DNA of 64,000 nt, from positions 186,001 through 250,000 of the forward strand of contig JAEZMD010000002.1 of the NCBI GenBank assembly GCA_023435745.1. Reading direction: 5' to 3'. The notes beneath the pieces are model-generated. The model was not told where the DNA came from, made no database searches, and worked only from the letters and a program-made list of their open reading frames with translations. Positions 1-7,900 of the stretch are shown here, piece after piece. The first letter of the stretch is position 1; each line of letters begins with the position of its first letter. This stretch comes from Bacillota bacterium (GTDB lineage Bacteria > Bacillota > Clostridia > Acetivibrionales > DTU013). A program made the position numbers and the translations under genes.

Positions 1-528
1 AGGGTTGCCTACTGCTACCGGATACTTTTGCAGCACCTTTTTATTTTCATATAAAGTGAGTATTCTTTTAGTTTTATTGATTGTGATCCATTTTCCCTCT
101 GTGGGAGGAGACTCAATCTGATCTTCACAGCCGATAGTGCCTGTCACCAGCTGCTTTACCAGGATTTCAAGACACTGGTCGTTCCACTTGCCATCCGCTT
201 TAAGATTACAGCTGCTTTGAAACCGCAGAACTGCATTTCTGAGATTCAATTTTGAGTCTGTGGTCTCGTCCTTGTAGAAGCCCAGCTTTTTCAGTTCTTC
301 CTCATAATCCAGTTTCTCTATATCGATTTCCGGCTCTGCAGTGTTTTCGATACCTGCCTCAGACAGAAAGCCAGGAAGATCTGAATGAAGCCGTTCAGTC
401 GCAGCCTGCACACCATGGGCCTGTACCTCCAGGTACACCTGCTGTAGAAACCGAGGATCTGATGTGACCGGTACACCTGACTGATATAGTGAAAGAAGCA
501 GGCAAAGCAGTGTTATGATATGCAGCAT
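1..528 (-). CDS. L,D-transpeptidase with peptidoglycan-binding domain (C-terminus beyond window)
   Basis: The reverse strand reads without a stop from an ATG at 528 to the window edge (176 codons). The start is preceded by GGAGG at good spacing. The first ~20 residues are a hydrophobic signal or anchor (LHIITLLCLLLSLYQSG). Residues ~77-126 (EEELKKLGFYKDE... NAVLRFQSSCNLKADGKW) look like a peptidoglycan-binding helical domain. From ~146 the pattern KWITINKTKRILTLYENKK followed by YPVAVGNP is the start of a YkuD catalytic domain. Such enzymes make 3-3 cross-links in peptidoglycan outside the membrane. The catalytic HxxxxxxxxSxGC/R region lies beyond the edge, so activity cannot be judged. It is divergent from the MFS gene. 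Confidence 0.82.
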   Translation of the reverse strand, partial: MLHIITLLCLLLSLYQSGVPVTSDPRFLQQVYLEVQAHGVQAATERLHSDLPGFLSEAGIENTAEPEIDIEKLDYEEELKKLGFYKDETTDSKLNLRNAVLRFQSSCNLKADGKWNDQCLEILVKQLVTGTIGCEDQIESPPTEGKWITINKTKRILTLYENKKVLQKYPVAVGNP

Positions 529-588
529 GTCAACCCTCCAACGTTAAATATATATGAGGAGGGATAAGGCGAATATGACTATGTCCTA

Positions 589-617
589 TGGAAATAGTGT
601 CAGAAACATGCTATAGT
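589..617 (+). promoter_or_regulatory. candidate promoter for the MFS gene
   Basis: TGGAAA (589-594), a 17-bp spacer and TATAGT (612-617) lie 35 bp upstream of the ATG at 653. The -35 match is weak, so this is tentative. Confidence 0.3.
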
Positions 618-652
618 TAGGAAAGACAAAATTCGACAGGTGAGAAGCGATT

Positions 653-1864
653 ATGCTAAATAGATTGGTTGAACGTTTGAAGGCTTACGACAGACAATTC
701 CTGCTCTTTCTTTTGGTTGGAGTTTTTTTGGGACTCGGGCAAAGTGTTGACGGCTCTACGATGAATAATTTCCTCAAGGACGAGTTTGACATGATGATAC
801 TGCAGCGGTCTGCACTGGAGCTTCCGCGCGAGCTTCCGGGTTTTTTGGTATTTATCATCGTGGGATCCTTATATTCACTGGGGGATGTCAGGATCGCGGC
901 GATCGCAAATATGCTTGCGGCTGCGGGCATGCTGCTGCTGGGGTTGATTCCTCCGGTATACGCATTTGCAGTGATCTGTATTTTCATTTATAGTTCGGGC
1001 CAGCACATCTATATGCCGCTGTCCAATTCCATTGCCATGAATTTTGCAAATGACGGGAGACTTGGCAGAAAGCTTGGGCAGGTGAGTGCGGCCAATACTG
1101 CGGCTCTTGTATTCGGAAGCGCTGTTTTGTTTGTGATCTTCCGGTTTGTTAAGGTGAGCTATACAGTGACATTCATCTTCGGTGCTATTGCATTTTTTAC
1201 TGCATCAGTTCTGCTGCTCTTTATGAAATCCCATAAGCGCGAGCGAACCAGGAAGAGGTTCGTATTTAAAAAGGAATATAAGCTGTTTTATGTGCTCAGC
1301 GTGCTGTACGGCGCCAGAAAGCAGATATTTATCACGTTCGGTCCCTGGGTGCTGATAGACATTTATGGTCAGAAGGTTGCGACAATGACGCTTCTGTTCT
1401 TCATCATTTCTGTTGTCTCGATCGCATTCAAGCCGTTTTTAGGCCACATGATCGATAAGATCGGAGAAAAGAAGGTACTGGGCATCGAGGCATTTACCCT
1501 TTTCTTTGTGTGTCTGGGCTACAGTACTGCTGATCTTATTTTGCCGTTTCAGGGAGCGGTGATTCTGATCTGTATATGTTATGTGCTGGATCAGCTGTCA
1601 AGCGCCGTGGCTATGGCACGGGCAACCTATCTGAGAAAGATTGCAGTCAATGAGGATGAGGTTTCTTCAACGCTTTCCCTGGGTATCAGCATCGACCATA
1701 TCATGTCCATGTCCCTGCCTGTCATTGGAGGCCTTGTGTGGTACGGCAGCGGCAGCAACGGCTACAAGTACGTTTTTCTTGGAGGGGCGGTCATAGCGAT
1801 ATTAAACTATATTGCCACCAGATACATTAAAACAGGAGAGCCGACAGATATGCAGGAGGCATAA
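653..1864 (+). CDS. MFS transporter
   Basis: This 403-residue integral membrane protein has about 12 hydrophobic segments separated by short basic loops and a central cytoplasmic KSHKRERTRKRF stretch (~190-201), the usual 6+6 layout of the major facilitator superfamily. Its first helix contains LLVGVFLGLGQSVDGSTMNNFL. A second-half loop, GHMIDKIGEKKVLG, resembles the MFS loop motif. The substrate cannot be deduced. It stands alone, with divergent and downstream unrelated genes, and an AGGTGAG Shine-Dalgarno precedes the ATG. Confidence 0.8.
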   Translation: MLNRLVERLKAYDRQFLLFLLVGVFLGLGQSVDGSTMNNFLKDEFDMMILQRSALELPRELPGFLVFIIVGSLYSLGDVRIAAIANMLAAAGMLLLGLIPPVYAFAVICIFIYSSGQHIYMPLSNSIAMNFANDGRLGRKLGQVSAANTAALVFGSAVLFVIFRFVKVSYTVTFIFGAIAFFTASVLLLFMKSHKRERTRKRFVFKKEYKLFYVLSVLYGARKQIFITFGPWVLIDIYGQKVATMTLLFFIISVVSIAFKPFLGHMIDKIGEKKVLGIEAFTLFFVCLGYSTADLILPFQGAVILICICYVLDQLSSAVAMARATYLRKIAVNEDEVSSTLSLGISIDHIMSMSLPVIGGLVWYGSGSNGYKYVFLGGAVIAILNYIATRYIKTGEPTDMQEA

Positions 1865-1904
1865 AAAGGAGCGGATATGCTTCGGAGAAGGGCTGTAAAC
1901 GGAA

Positions 1905-1932
1905 ATACAGAGCCCCTGTTGGAGCTCTGTAT
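1905..1932 (+). terminator. stem-loop after the MFS gene, possible terminator
   Basis: ATACAGAGC (1905-1913) and GCTCTGTAT (1924-1932) form a perfect 9-bp stem 40 bp after the MFS stop. Only a patchy T tract follows (GGTATTATTTT), so termination efficiency is uncertain. A smaller perfect stem (TCGTTC/GAACGA) sits at 1975-1989. The rest of the 1865-2250 gap holds the rnjA promoter and a partly repeated ATAATGTGTGTTGAT / ATAATGTGTTGAT at ~2159-2204; nothing else is visible. Confidence 0.4.
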
Positions 1933-2096
1933 CATCACACTGGTATTATTTTATCCGGGTCAAACAAAAGAGAGTCGTTCATCGAACGAGTAAGCTTATT
2001 ATACTAGTGCGAATTTCCCATGTCAATATGCTTACAGACCTATTTTTTTGAGCTGATTTGGGAGGTGCAATACAAATATCAGAATAACATGAAATA

Positions 2097-2125
2097 TTTT
2101 CAATAGTTCAAAATAGTGGTATAAT
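2097..2125 (+). promoter_or_regulatory. sigma-A-type promoter of rnjA
   Basis: TTTTCA (2097-2102), a 17-bp spacer and a perfect TATAAT (2120-2125) would give a ~120-nt leader before the GTG at 2251. Confidence 0.5.
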
Positions 2126-2250
2126 CAGCTTATATGCGGAAACACTTGGAAGAGATACATAATGTGTGTTGATGAGTGGAAGGGCATAATATAATGTGTT
2201 GATAGCAGAAGAGTATTCAATAATTTCAAGATAGTTTTGGAGGTTTGATT

Positions 2251-3918
2251 GTGTCAAAAAGTAAACAGAAGTTAAAAGTAATACCGCTTGGCGGATTACA
2301 GGAGATAGGCAAGAATATAACCGTATTCGAATATGGCGATGATATCGTAGTAGTGGATTGTGGACTGGCTTTTCCTGAGGACGAAATGCTGGGGATAGAT
2401 CTGGTTATCCCGGACATTTCTTATCTGACAAAAAACAGGGAAAAAATCAGAGGGGTCGTGCTTACTCATGGGCATGAGGATCATATCGGAGCTTTACCCT
2501 ACATGCTCAAGGAGATCAATGTGCCTGTCTATGGCACCAGGCTGTCTCTGGGACTCCTGAAATATAAGCTTGAGGAGCACAACCTGCTTTCAACGACAGA
2601 GCTTATTGATGTGGAGGCAGGAGATACTGTTCAGCTGGGTTCCATAAAGGTAGAATTCATCAGATCAACTCATAGTATTGCCGACGCGGTGGCGCTGGCA
2701 CTGCATACACCTGTGGGTGTGGTGATTCACACAGGAGATTTTAAAATCGACTACACTCCTATACAAGGTAAAGCATTTGATCTCGCCAGACTGGCCGAAC
2801 TGGGAAAGAAGGGTGTTCTGCTGCTGATGTGTGACAGTACCAATGCGGAGCGTCCAGGCTATACCATGTCCGAGAGGACAGTGGGAGAGACCTTTGACGA
2901 GATTTTTGTCAATGCCAGGAGCAGGATTATTGTAGCCAGCTTTGCCTCCAATGTCGACAGGATTCAGCAGGTCATCAATGCGGCGTACAAGTTCAACAGG
3001 AAGGTCGCCGTGGTAGGCAGGAGTATGGTGAATGTGGTGAATGTGGCCACAGAACTTGGTTACCTGAATATACCGGAAGGGACTATGATTGACATCGATA
3101 TGATCGATAAGTATCCCTCCGAAAGGGTGACTATTATTACAACCGGAAGCCAGGGCGAGCCCATGGCGGGATTATCCAGAATGGCTGCATCGGAGCACAA
3201 AAAGGTTGATATCGGACCGGGGGACCTGATCATTATATCCGCTTCTCCCATACCGGGGAATGAAAAACCGATCATCAAGGTCATTAACGAGCTTTTCAAA
3301 AAAGGCGCAGACGTCATTTACGAAGCATTGGCAGAGGTACACGTATCCGGTCATGCCTGCCAGGAAGAACTGAAAATCATCCACAATCTTGTCAGGCCAA
3401 AGTTCTTTATGCCTGTCCACGGCGAATACAGGCATCTGAAGCAGCATGCTAATCTTGCTGCAAAGCTTGGTATGCCTACAAGCAACATTTTTATGATGGA
3501 AAACGGCAGGATGCTGGAACTAAGCCATGATTCAGCCAAGATCAACGGCACTGTCTCATCGGGGAGAATACTTGTTGACGGCCTCGGGGTTGGCGATGTG
3601 GGAAGTATCGTGCTTCGCGACAGAAAGCTTTTGTCCCAGGACGGTCTGATCGTTGTGGTTATCACGACAGAGAAAGAATCCGGTCAGATCATTGCCGGCC
3701 CTGATATAATTTCCAGAGGGTTTGTCTATGTCCGCGAGGCGGAGGATCTAATCGAGAATGCCCGCGAGATCATCAAGAAAACACTGGCTAAATGTGAAAA
3801 CAGGAACAAAAATGACTGGGCGGCCAGAAAGGGCTTGATCAAGGATGACCTGAGGGATTATCTGTTTGAGAAGACAAAGCGCAAGCCAATGATTCTGCCG
3901 ATCGTTATGGAGATCTAG
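2251..3918 (+). CDS. rnjA: ribonuclease J
   Basis: A 555-residue metallo-beta-lactamase/beta-CASP ribonuclease, the normal length for RNase J. The zinc motif HGHEDH starts at residue ~73. Further family signatures are IHTGDFKIDYTP, LLMCDSTNAERPG, the beta-CASP segment IIVASFASNVDRIQQ, VHVSGHA and FFMPVHGEYRH. In Firmicutes it combines endonuclease and 5'-3' exonuclease activity in mRNA decay and rRNA maturation. The GTG at 2251 is chosen because GGAGG (2239-2243) lies 7 nt upstream; a TTG at 2245 is only 1 nt from it. It stands as a single gene between its own promoter and a strong terminator. Confidence 0.96.
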   Translation: MSKSKQKLKVIPLGGLQEIGKNITVFEYGDDIVVVDCGLAFPEDEMLGIDLVIPDISYLTKNREKIRGVVLTHGHEDHIGALPYMLKEINVPVYGTRLSLGLLKYKLEEHNLLSTTELIDVEAGDTVQLGSIKVEFIRSTHSIADAVALALHTPVGVVIHTGDFKIDYTPIQGKAFDLARLAELGKKGVLLLMCDSTNAERPGYTMSERTVGETFDEIFVNARSRIIVASFASNVDRIQQVINAAYKFNRKVAVVGRSMVNVVNVATELGYLNIPEGTMIDIDMIDKYPSERVTIITTGSQGEPMAGLSRMAASEHKKVDIGPGDLIIISASPIPGNEKPIIKVINELFKKGADVIYEALAEVHVSGHACQEELKIIHNLVRPKFFMPVHGEYRHLKQHANLAAKLGMPTSNIFMMENGRMLELSHDSAKINGTVSSGRILVDGLGVGDVGSIVLRDRKLLSQDGLIVVVITTEKESGQIIAGPDIISRGFVYVREAEDLIENAREIIKKTLAKCENRNKNDWAARKGLIKDDLRDYLFEKTKRKPMILPIVMEI

Positions 3919-3968
3919 GCAAAGCGGACAGGGTAAACAGAAGCGAAAAAAGATAAATTGGGAAAAGC

Positions 3969-4015
3969 AAAAGGGCGCTGGTTTTCAAATCCGATTGAAA
4001 GTCAGTGCCCTTTTT
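3969..4015 (+). terminator. bidirectional intrinsic terminator between rnjA and tyrS
   Basis: GGGCGCTG pairs with CAGTGCCC, and an inner TTTTCAA/TTGAAAG pairing extends the stem. It is flanked by AAAA on the left and TTTTT on the right, so it can serve both convergent genes. Confidence 0.85.
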
Positions 4016-4076
4016 AGTGCGGTGCGTCCCCGGTGGTTTTATTACAGGGAGGTATGCAACTATCATTTCTTTATGA

Positions 4077-5309
4077 TCATTTTGGAAGGACTACCTTGTG
4101 ATAGGTCTTTTTCCCCTTCTTAAGAATCAACTCTCCATTGTTGAACAAATCTTTATTTACCATAAAGTCGATAGAGGCTACAGGGGTTTCTTCAATATAG
4201 ATGCCACCCTGCTGGATCAGTCGTCTGCCTTCTCCCTTTGAGGGTACAAGACCTGTTCTCAGAAGAAGGTCAAGTATGTTCAGCCCTGCTTGCGCCTCCT
4301 GGAGAGTTAACCCGGTAGTGGGCATATTACTGGTATTACCGCTGCCGCCGAATAGCGCTTCGGCCAATTGCCTTGCCTTTGCAGCTTCCTCTTCTGTGTG
4401 CACCAGTTTGGTTACTTCATATGCAAGTATCTTTTTAGCTTCATTAATCTGCTCGTTTTTCAGTTCAGCCAGCCTTGCGATTTCGTCCATCGGCAGAAAG
4501 GTCAGCAGCTTCAGACACTTTATAACGTCTGCGTCATCCACGTTTCTCCAGTACTGATAGAAATCATATGGGGAGGTCTTTTCTGCATCCAGCCAGAGCG
4601 CGCCCTTTTCGGTTTTACCCATTTTTTTGCCTTCACTTGTGGTGAGCAGTGTGAACGTCATACCATATGCTTCTTTGCTCTCGACCCGTCGGATAAGGTC
4701 TATACCGCCCAGAATATTGGACCACTGGTCATCGCCGCCCAACTGCATCCGGCAGCCATAGTTCTGGCTCAGGACGAGGAAGTCATAGCTCTGCATAAGC
4801 ATGTAGTTGAACTCAATAAACGTGAGCCCTTTTTCCATTCGGGACTTGAAGCATTCCGCAGTGAGCATCCTGTTAACGGAAAAATGAACGCCGATGTTCC
4901 TGAGAAAATCCACATAATTCAGCTTCAGCAGCCAGTCGGAGTTGTTGACCATCAGAGCTCTGTCATTGGAAAAATCAATAAGCTTGGATAACTGTGCTTT
5001 AAATCGTTCCGAATTGTATTGAATTGTTTCAGGAGTCATCATCCTGCGCATATCTGTTCTGCCGGAAGGATCGCCGACCATTGCCGTGCCTCCGCCGATT
5101 AGTGCTATAGGCTTGTGGCCGGCCCTTTGCATATGCGCCATGACCATCATCTGCACAAAATGCCCTACATGAAGGCTGTCTGCAGTCGGATCAAAGCCAA
5201 TATAGAACGTCACCTTCTGGTTTTCAAGAAGATTTTTGATTTCTTCTTCATGGGTAAGCTGGGCAATGAAGCCCCGCTCCTTAAGTATACTAAAAACGTT
5301 GTTTGACAT
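4077..5309 (-). CDS. tyrS: tyrosyl-tRNA synthetase
   Basis: A class Ic aminoacyl-tRNA synthetase of 410 residues that charges tRNA-Tyr. The HIGH-type motif HVGH is at 47-50, the substrate pocket includes YNYMLMQSYD-like ELFNYMLMQSYDF, and the KMSKS loop is KMGKT. The C-terminal ~65 residues (RLIQQGGIYIEET) form an S4-like RNA-binding domain. The ATG at 5309 is chosen over one at 5366 because the upstream ATG lies inside the promoter -35 box. No T-box leader is visible; the 5' UTR would be only ~20 nt. Confidence 0.96.
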   Translation of the reverse strand: MSNNVFSILKERGFIAQLTHEEEIKNLLENQKVTFYIGFDPTADSLHVGHFVQMMVMAHMQRAGHKPIALIGGGTAMVGDPSGRTDMRRMMTPETIQYNSERFKAQLSKLIDFSNDRALMVNNSDWLLKLNYVDFLRNIGVHFSVNRMLTAECFKSRMEKGLTFIEFNYMLMQSYDFLVLSQNYGCRMQLGGDDQWSNILGGIDLIRRVESKEAYGMTFTLLTTSEGKKMGKTEKGALWLDAEKTSPYDFYQYWRNVDDADVIKCLKLLTFLPMDEIARLAELKNEQINEAKKILAYEVTKLVHTEEEAAKARQLAEALFGGSGNTSNMPTTGLTLQEAQAGLNILDLLLRTGLVPSKGEGRRLIQQGGIYIEETPVASIDFMVNKDLFNNGELILKKGKKTYHKVVLPK

Positions 5310-5337
5310 AAGCCTTATACCTCTTTGTTTTCTGTGT

Positions 5338-5366
5338 ATTCTATCATAACGGCTGTCGAAATTCAA
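5338..5366 (-). promoter_or_regulatory. promoter of tyrS
   Basis: On the reverse strand TTGAAT (5361-5366), a 17-bp spacer and TAGAAT (5338-5343) precede the tyrS ATG at 5309 by 28 bp. Confidence 0.6.
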
Positions 5367-5423
5367 GGCCGGTATGGCGGAGGTGGAGCGTTGGAGAATA
5401 TGGTTCTTACACGTTATTGCATA

Positions 5424-5453
5424 AGAAAAGGAGCTGAATTATCAGCCCCTTTG
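5424..5453 (-). terminator. terminator of the membrane-protein gene
   Basis: On the reverse strand GGGGCTGA-taat-style loop-TCAGCTCC is followed by TTTTCTTAT, ~35 bp after the stop at 5488. It insulates the downstream tyrS promoter. Confidence 0.8.
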
Positions 5454-5487
5454 GAATCCTTGATTTGAGTTCGGAAGGAATAAGGAA

Positions 5488-6300
5488 TCAAGCTTGATCT
5501 ATACTGACTCTTCCTGTTCTTTCACGATAAAGCATCATGGAGAATACTGCCATAACAAAGGCTTGAGCTGCCGGTACTGCGCTGGCAACAACCGTTCCGA
5601 TGAAAGGAATCCAGCCGAGGATGGCGCCGATAATTGCGCCGGCGATAGAGGCGGCAATACCAACGAGCAGTGTGATGCCCAATACAGTCCAGAAACAGCC
5701 TTTTACTACTTCAATGGATTTTTTAGCGGCAGCAACCACATCAAGACCATCGATTACCATGACGGCAAACCACATGCTCAGCAGCACGCCCAATACAATG
5801 GCGATAACGATGATCGCAAGTATGATGAGTATCATGAGAACTGCTCCGACTCCTCCGATAGCTGAAATGATCCATGTGCACAGCAGAAGAAGAAGGATTG
5901 CGGGTATGCCGACCACAAGCGAAACAACGAGTGTTCCTACAAAGTACATGACGTATTTGACAAAGTTGGCACTGATGGACGCACCCAGATCGTTCAAAGA
6001 CGCATTTCCAGTTTCGAGCTTTTTATTGACCAGACCATAGGTAGCCGGCTGATAAATAAAAGGTGCGATAAATGCGACGATACCGCCGCCGACAACAGAT
6101 GCAAGAATCGTCGGAATTAATGCAAGCAGTGCGCTGGGATCACTATAAGTATTTGCGTTGAATAAGCTGGTAACCGTGCCGAGACTCAACACAGAGCCGA
6201 TGCCACCTATCAAAGCAGCCAATGCCGTCAGTACAAAAAGCGGGATAATGAGCATCCAGTTCTTAATTGAAAATTTTATTGCATTAATCAGATAATTCAT
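5488..6300 (-). CDS. multi-pass membrane protein of unknown function
   Basis: 270 residues dominated by roughly six long hydrophobic segments rich in Gly, Ala, Ile and Val, with conserved-looking N-terminal AIKFSIKNWMLIIPLFVL. The repeated bundle arrangement resembles the glycerophosphodiester phosphodiesterase membrane domain/YciC-like families, but I cannot assign it firmly and propose no function. Start ATG at 6300 has GGAGGTG upstream. It has its own terminator and is probably monocistronic. Confidence 0.75.
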   Translation of the reverse strand: MNYLINAIKFSIKNWMLIIPLFVLTALAALIGGIGSVLSLGTVTSLFNANTYSDPSALLALIPTILASVVGGGIVAFIAPFIYQPATYGLVNKKLETGNASLNDLGASISANFVKYVMYFVGTLVVSLVVGIPAILLLLLCTWIISAIGGVGAVLMILIILAIIVIAIVLGVLLSMWFAVMVIDGLDVVAAAKKSIEVVKGCFWTVLGITLLVGIAASIAGAIIGAILGWIPFIGTVVASAVPAAQAFVMAVFSMMLYRERTGRVSIDQA

Positions 6301-6403
6301 AAAACACCTCCATGATAATCTTATATATACCTATTCTATGCAGTTTAAAAAATTCCTTCAAATAGTCAAATTTATCAAATATTTATTTAAATTTTTCTAT
6401 GGC

Positions 6404-7675
6404 TCATAAGCTACTTTTATCATTATATATGACGCTGTGGGTAAAATCGCTGCCGGATCTGCGCATGATTGGATTGCGGTATCCCAGAACATACTGGTCA
6501 GAGGCCCCGGAATCCAGCCGGAGCATGTCGGAAACACAGGGAAGGGTAGAGGATTTATAGTCTGCGGTCTTTGTGATAACCGGTAATGCTGTCCGGCCTC
6601 GTATGGTTGACAGCAGACGCCTGCCGGCGCTGTTGAAACCAAGAATCCGGATATAGGCCGGGCCGCCGGAGATGTTGAAGGCTTCAAACATTGTGTCTGT
6701 CAAACCGATCAATGCGCTAAAAAGAATTCTTTGTATTCTGGTATTGGGATAGCGTCTGGTACAGATAAAATCTGTCAGTTCGTGAAAGGATCCGGCTTTG
6801 CCGGCTGCGTCACTGATGCGGTTTTCCAGGCCATCTTCCATATAGGGCAGGGCTCGAAGCTGCTCTATGGACATTTTTCGCAATACCGAAAGAAGAGGTA
6901 GAGAGAAGTCGGAAGGAAATACCGGACCTCTTCCGAGCTCCAGCTCACGTTCCAGTATCGCAAGAGACGTATTTGGCACTGAAAATCCAAGAAGATCTCC
7001 TGCAGTTTGCCAGGTGGTTTCGGAGAATACCTTCCGGATAGAGGTAGCGCTGCTGATCTCGCCGGTCAACGTACTACAGTTGTAATCGTTCCCGATGCGG
7101 CCGATGGTCACCGGAGTAATCCTGCTTTTCAGGCGCATGAGCGCTTTGAGGTATTCTACAGCAAGTATGTTATTGGAGCATTTCAGGAGCGAGGACAAAT
7201 GATCCTTGCCATTTTTCGCCTTGATATAGGACGATAGTGCTTTCTGCCTTGCCGACGGAAAAGATTTTCCGGCGGAGAGGTTTTCTTTTAGAGGACCTTT
7301 GTATTCCTCAGGCTCCGACATAAGGATTGAGGCTATTTCTGTGAGACGGTCAAGATCTCCGGATTCACTGCCGAAGCTTAGCGCATCGACTGTGCCCAGA
7401 CTATCCAGCAGTTTTACAGCACCGAAGGCAAAATATTCAGCGCTGCCCATAGCATAGGCCACCGGAAGCTCAATAACCAGATCCGCTCCACATTGTAGGG
7501 CCATCTCTGCTCTTGCCCATTTATCGAGCAATGCAGGTTCGCCGCGCTGTGTGAAATTGCCGCTCATGACCACAACCGTAAGATCAGCGCCGGTTAATTC
7601 CTTTGAGGCTTGCAGATGATACTTGTGACCGTTGTGAAAGGGATTGTATTCGGCGATGATTCCCAGTACTTTCAT
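6404..7675 (-). CDS. tmcAL: tRNA(Met) cytidine acetate ligase TmcAL
   Basis: 423 residues, normal for the TmcAL (YlbM) family that activates acetate with ATP to acetylate C34 of elongator tRNA-Met. The N-terminus MKVLGIIAEYNPFHNGH carries the nucleotidyltransferase HxGH motif at residues 14-17. Other conserved segments are VVVMSGNFTQRGEPALLDKW and DLVIELPVAYAMGSAEYFA. The ATG at 7675 is preceded by GGGAGG at 5-nt spacing; an upstream in-frame ATG would add seven non-conserved residues. It is divergent from priA. Confidence 0.92.
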   Translation of the reverse strand: MKVLGIIAEYNPFHNGHKYHLQASKELTGADLTVVVMSGNFTQRGEPALLDKWARAEMALQCGADLVIELPVAYAMGSAEYFAFGAVKLLDSLGTVDALSFGSESGDLDRLTEIASILMSEPEEYKGPLKENLSAGKSFPSARQKALSSYIKAKNGKDHLSSLLKCSNNILAVEYLKALMRLKSRITPVTIGRIGNDYNCSTLTGEISSATSIRKVFSETTWQTAGDLLGFSVPNTSLAILERELELGRGPVFPSDFSLPLLSVLRKMSIEQLRALPYMEDGLENRISDAAGKAGSFHELTDFICTRRYPNTRIQRILFSALIGLTDTMFEAFNISGGPAYIRILGFNSAGRRLLSTIRGRTALPVITKTADYKSSTLPCVSDMLRLDSGASDQYVLGYRNPIMRRSGSDFTHSVIYNDKSSL

Positions 7676-7790
7676 GGCTTCCTCCCGGCAATTCACTCAC
7701 GTCGGACTTCAACACGAATGTGTTATACTTTCCCATATTATACAGTAGATACAGGTCAATAACAAGTTATTCACTGTTCTATCGTCATGA

Positions 7791-7835
7791 ATACTGTGCA
7801 GCATTGCGCTATAGTTTCTTTTTATTGCACAGTAT
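7791..7835. promoter_or_regulatory. long inverted repeat between tmcAL and priA
   Basis: ATACTGTGCA (7791-7800) and TGCACAGTAT (7826-7835) are perfect 10-bp inverted copies separated by 25 bp in the divergent intergenic region. It could be a two-half-site operator or an RNA hairpin; no U tract follows. Confidence 0.5.
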
Positions 7836-7888
7836 CCACATAACGGAACCTCTCAACAGTAACTATATAAAACAAAAGTGACTTAGTG

Positions 7889-7894
7889 TATAAT
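7889..7894 (+). promoter_or_regulatory. -10 box directly upstream of priA
   Basis: TATAAT at 7889-7894 ends 6 nt before the ATG at 7901, so the A of the start codon would be the transcription start. No good -35 (TATAAA at 17 bp) and no Shine-Dalgarno are present. Confidence 0.4.
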
Positions 7895-7900
7895 TGTGCT

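Noticed and set aside
252..467. 71-codon forward open frame
   Set aside because: It is antisense to the L,D-transpeptidase reading frame, which has domain support and a proper ribosome-binding site.
575..616. 13-codon open frame with GGAGGG upstream, possible leader peptide for the MFS gene
   Set aside because: It contains the candidate -35/-10 region of the MFS promoter, has no attenuator structure and is too short to support.
4368..4991. 207-codon forward open frame across tyrS
   Set aside because: Shadow of the strongly supported tyrS gene; no ribosome-binding site and no recognisable protein features.
5310..5487. T-box riboswitch for tyrS
   Set aside because: The tyrS promoter leaves only a ~20-nt leader, and no T-box sequence or antiterminator is visible.
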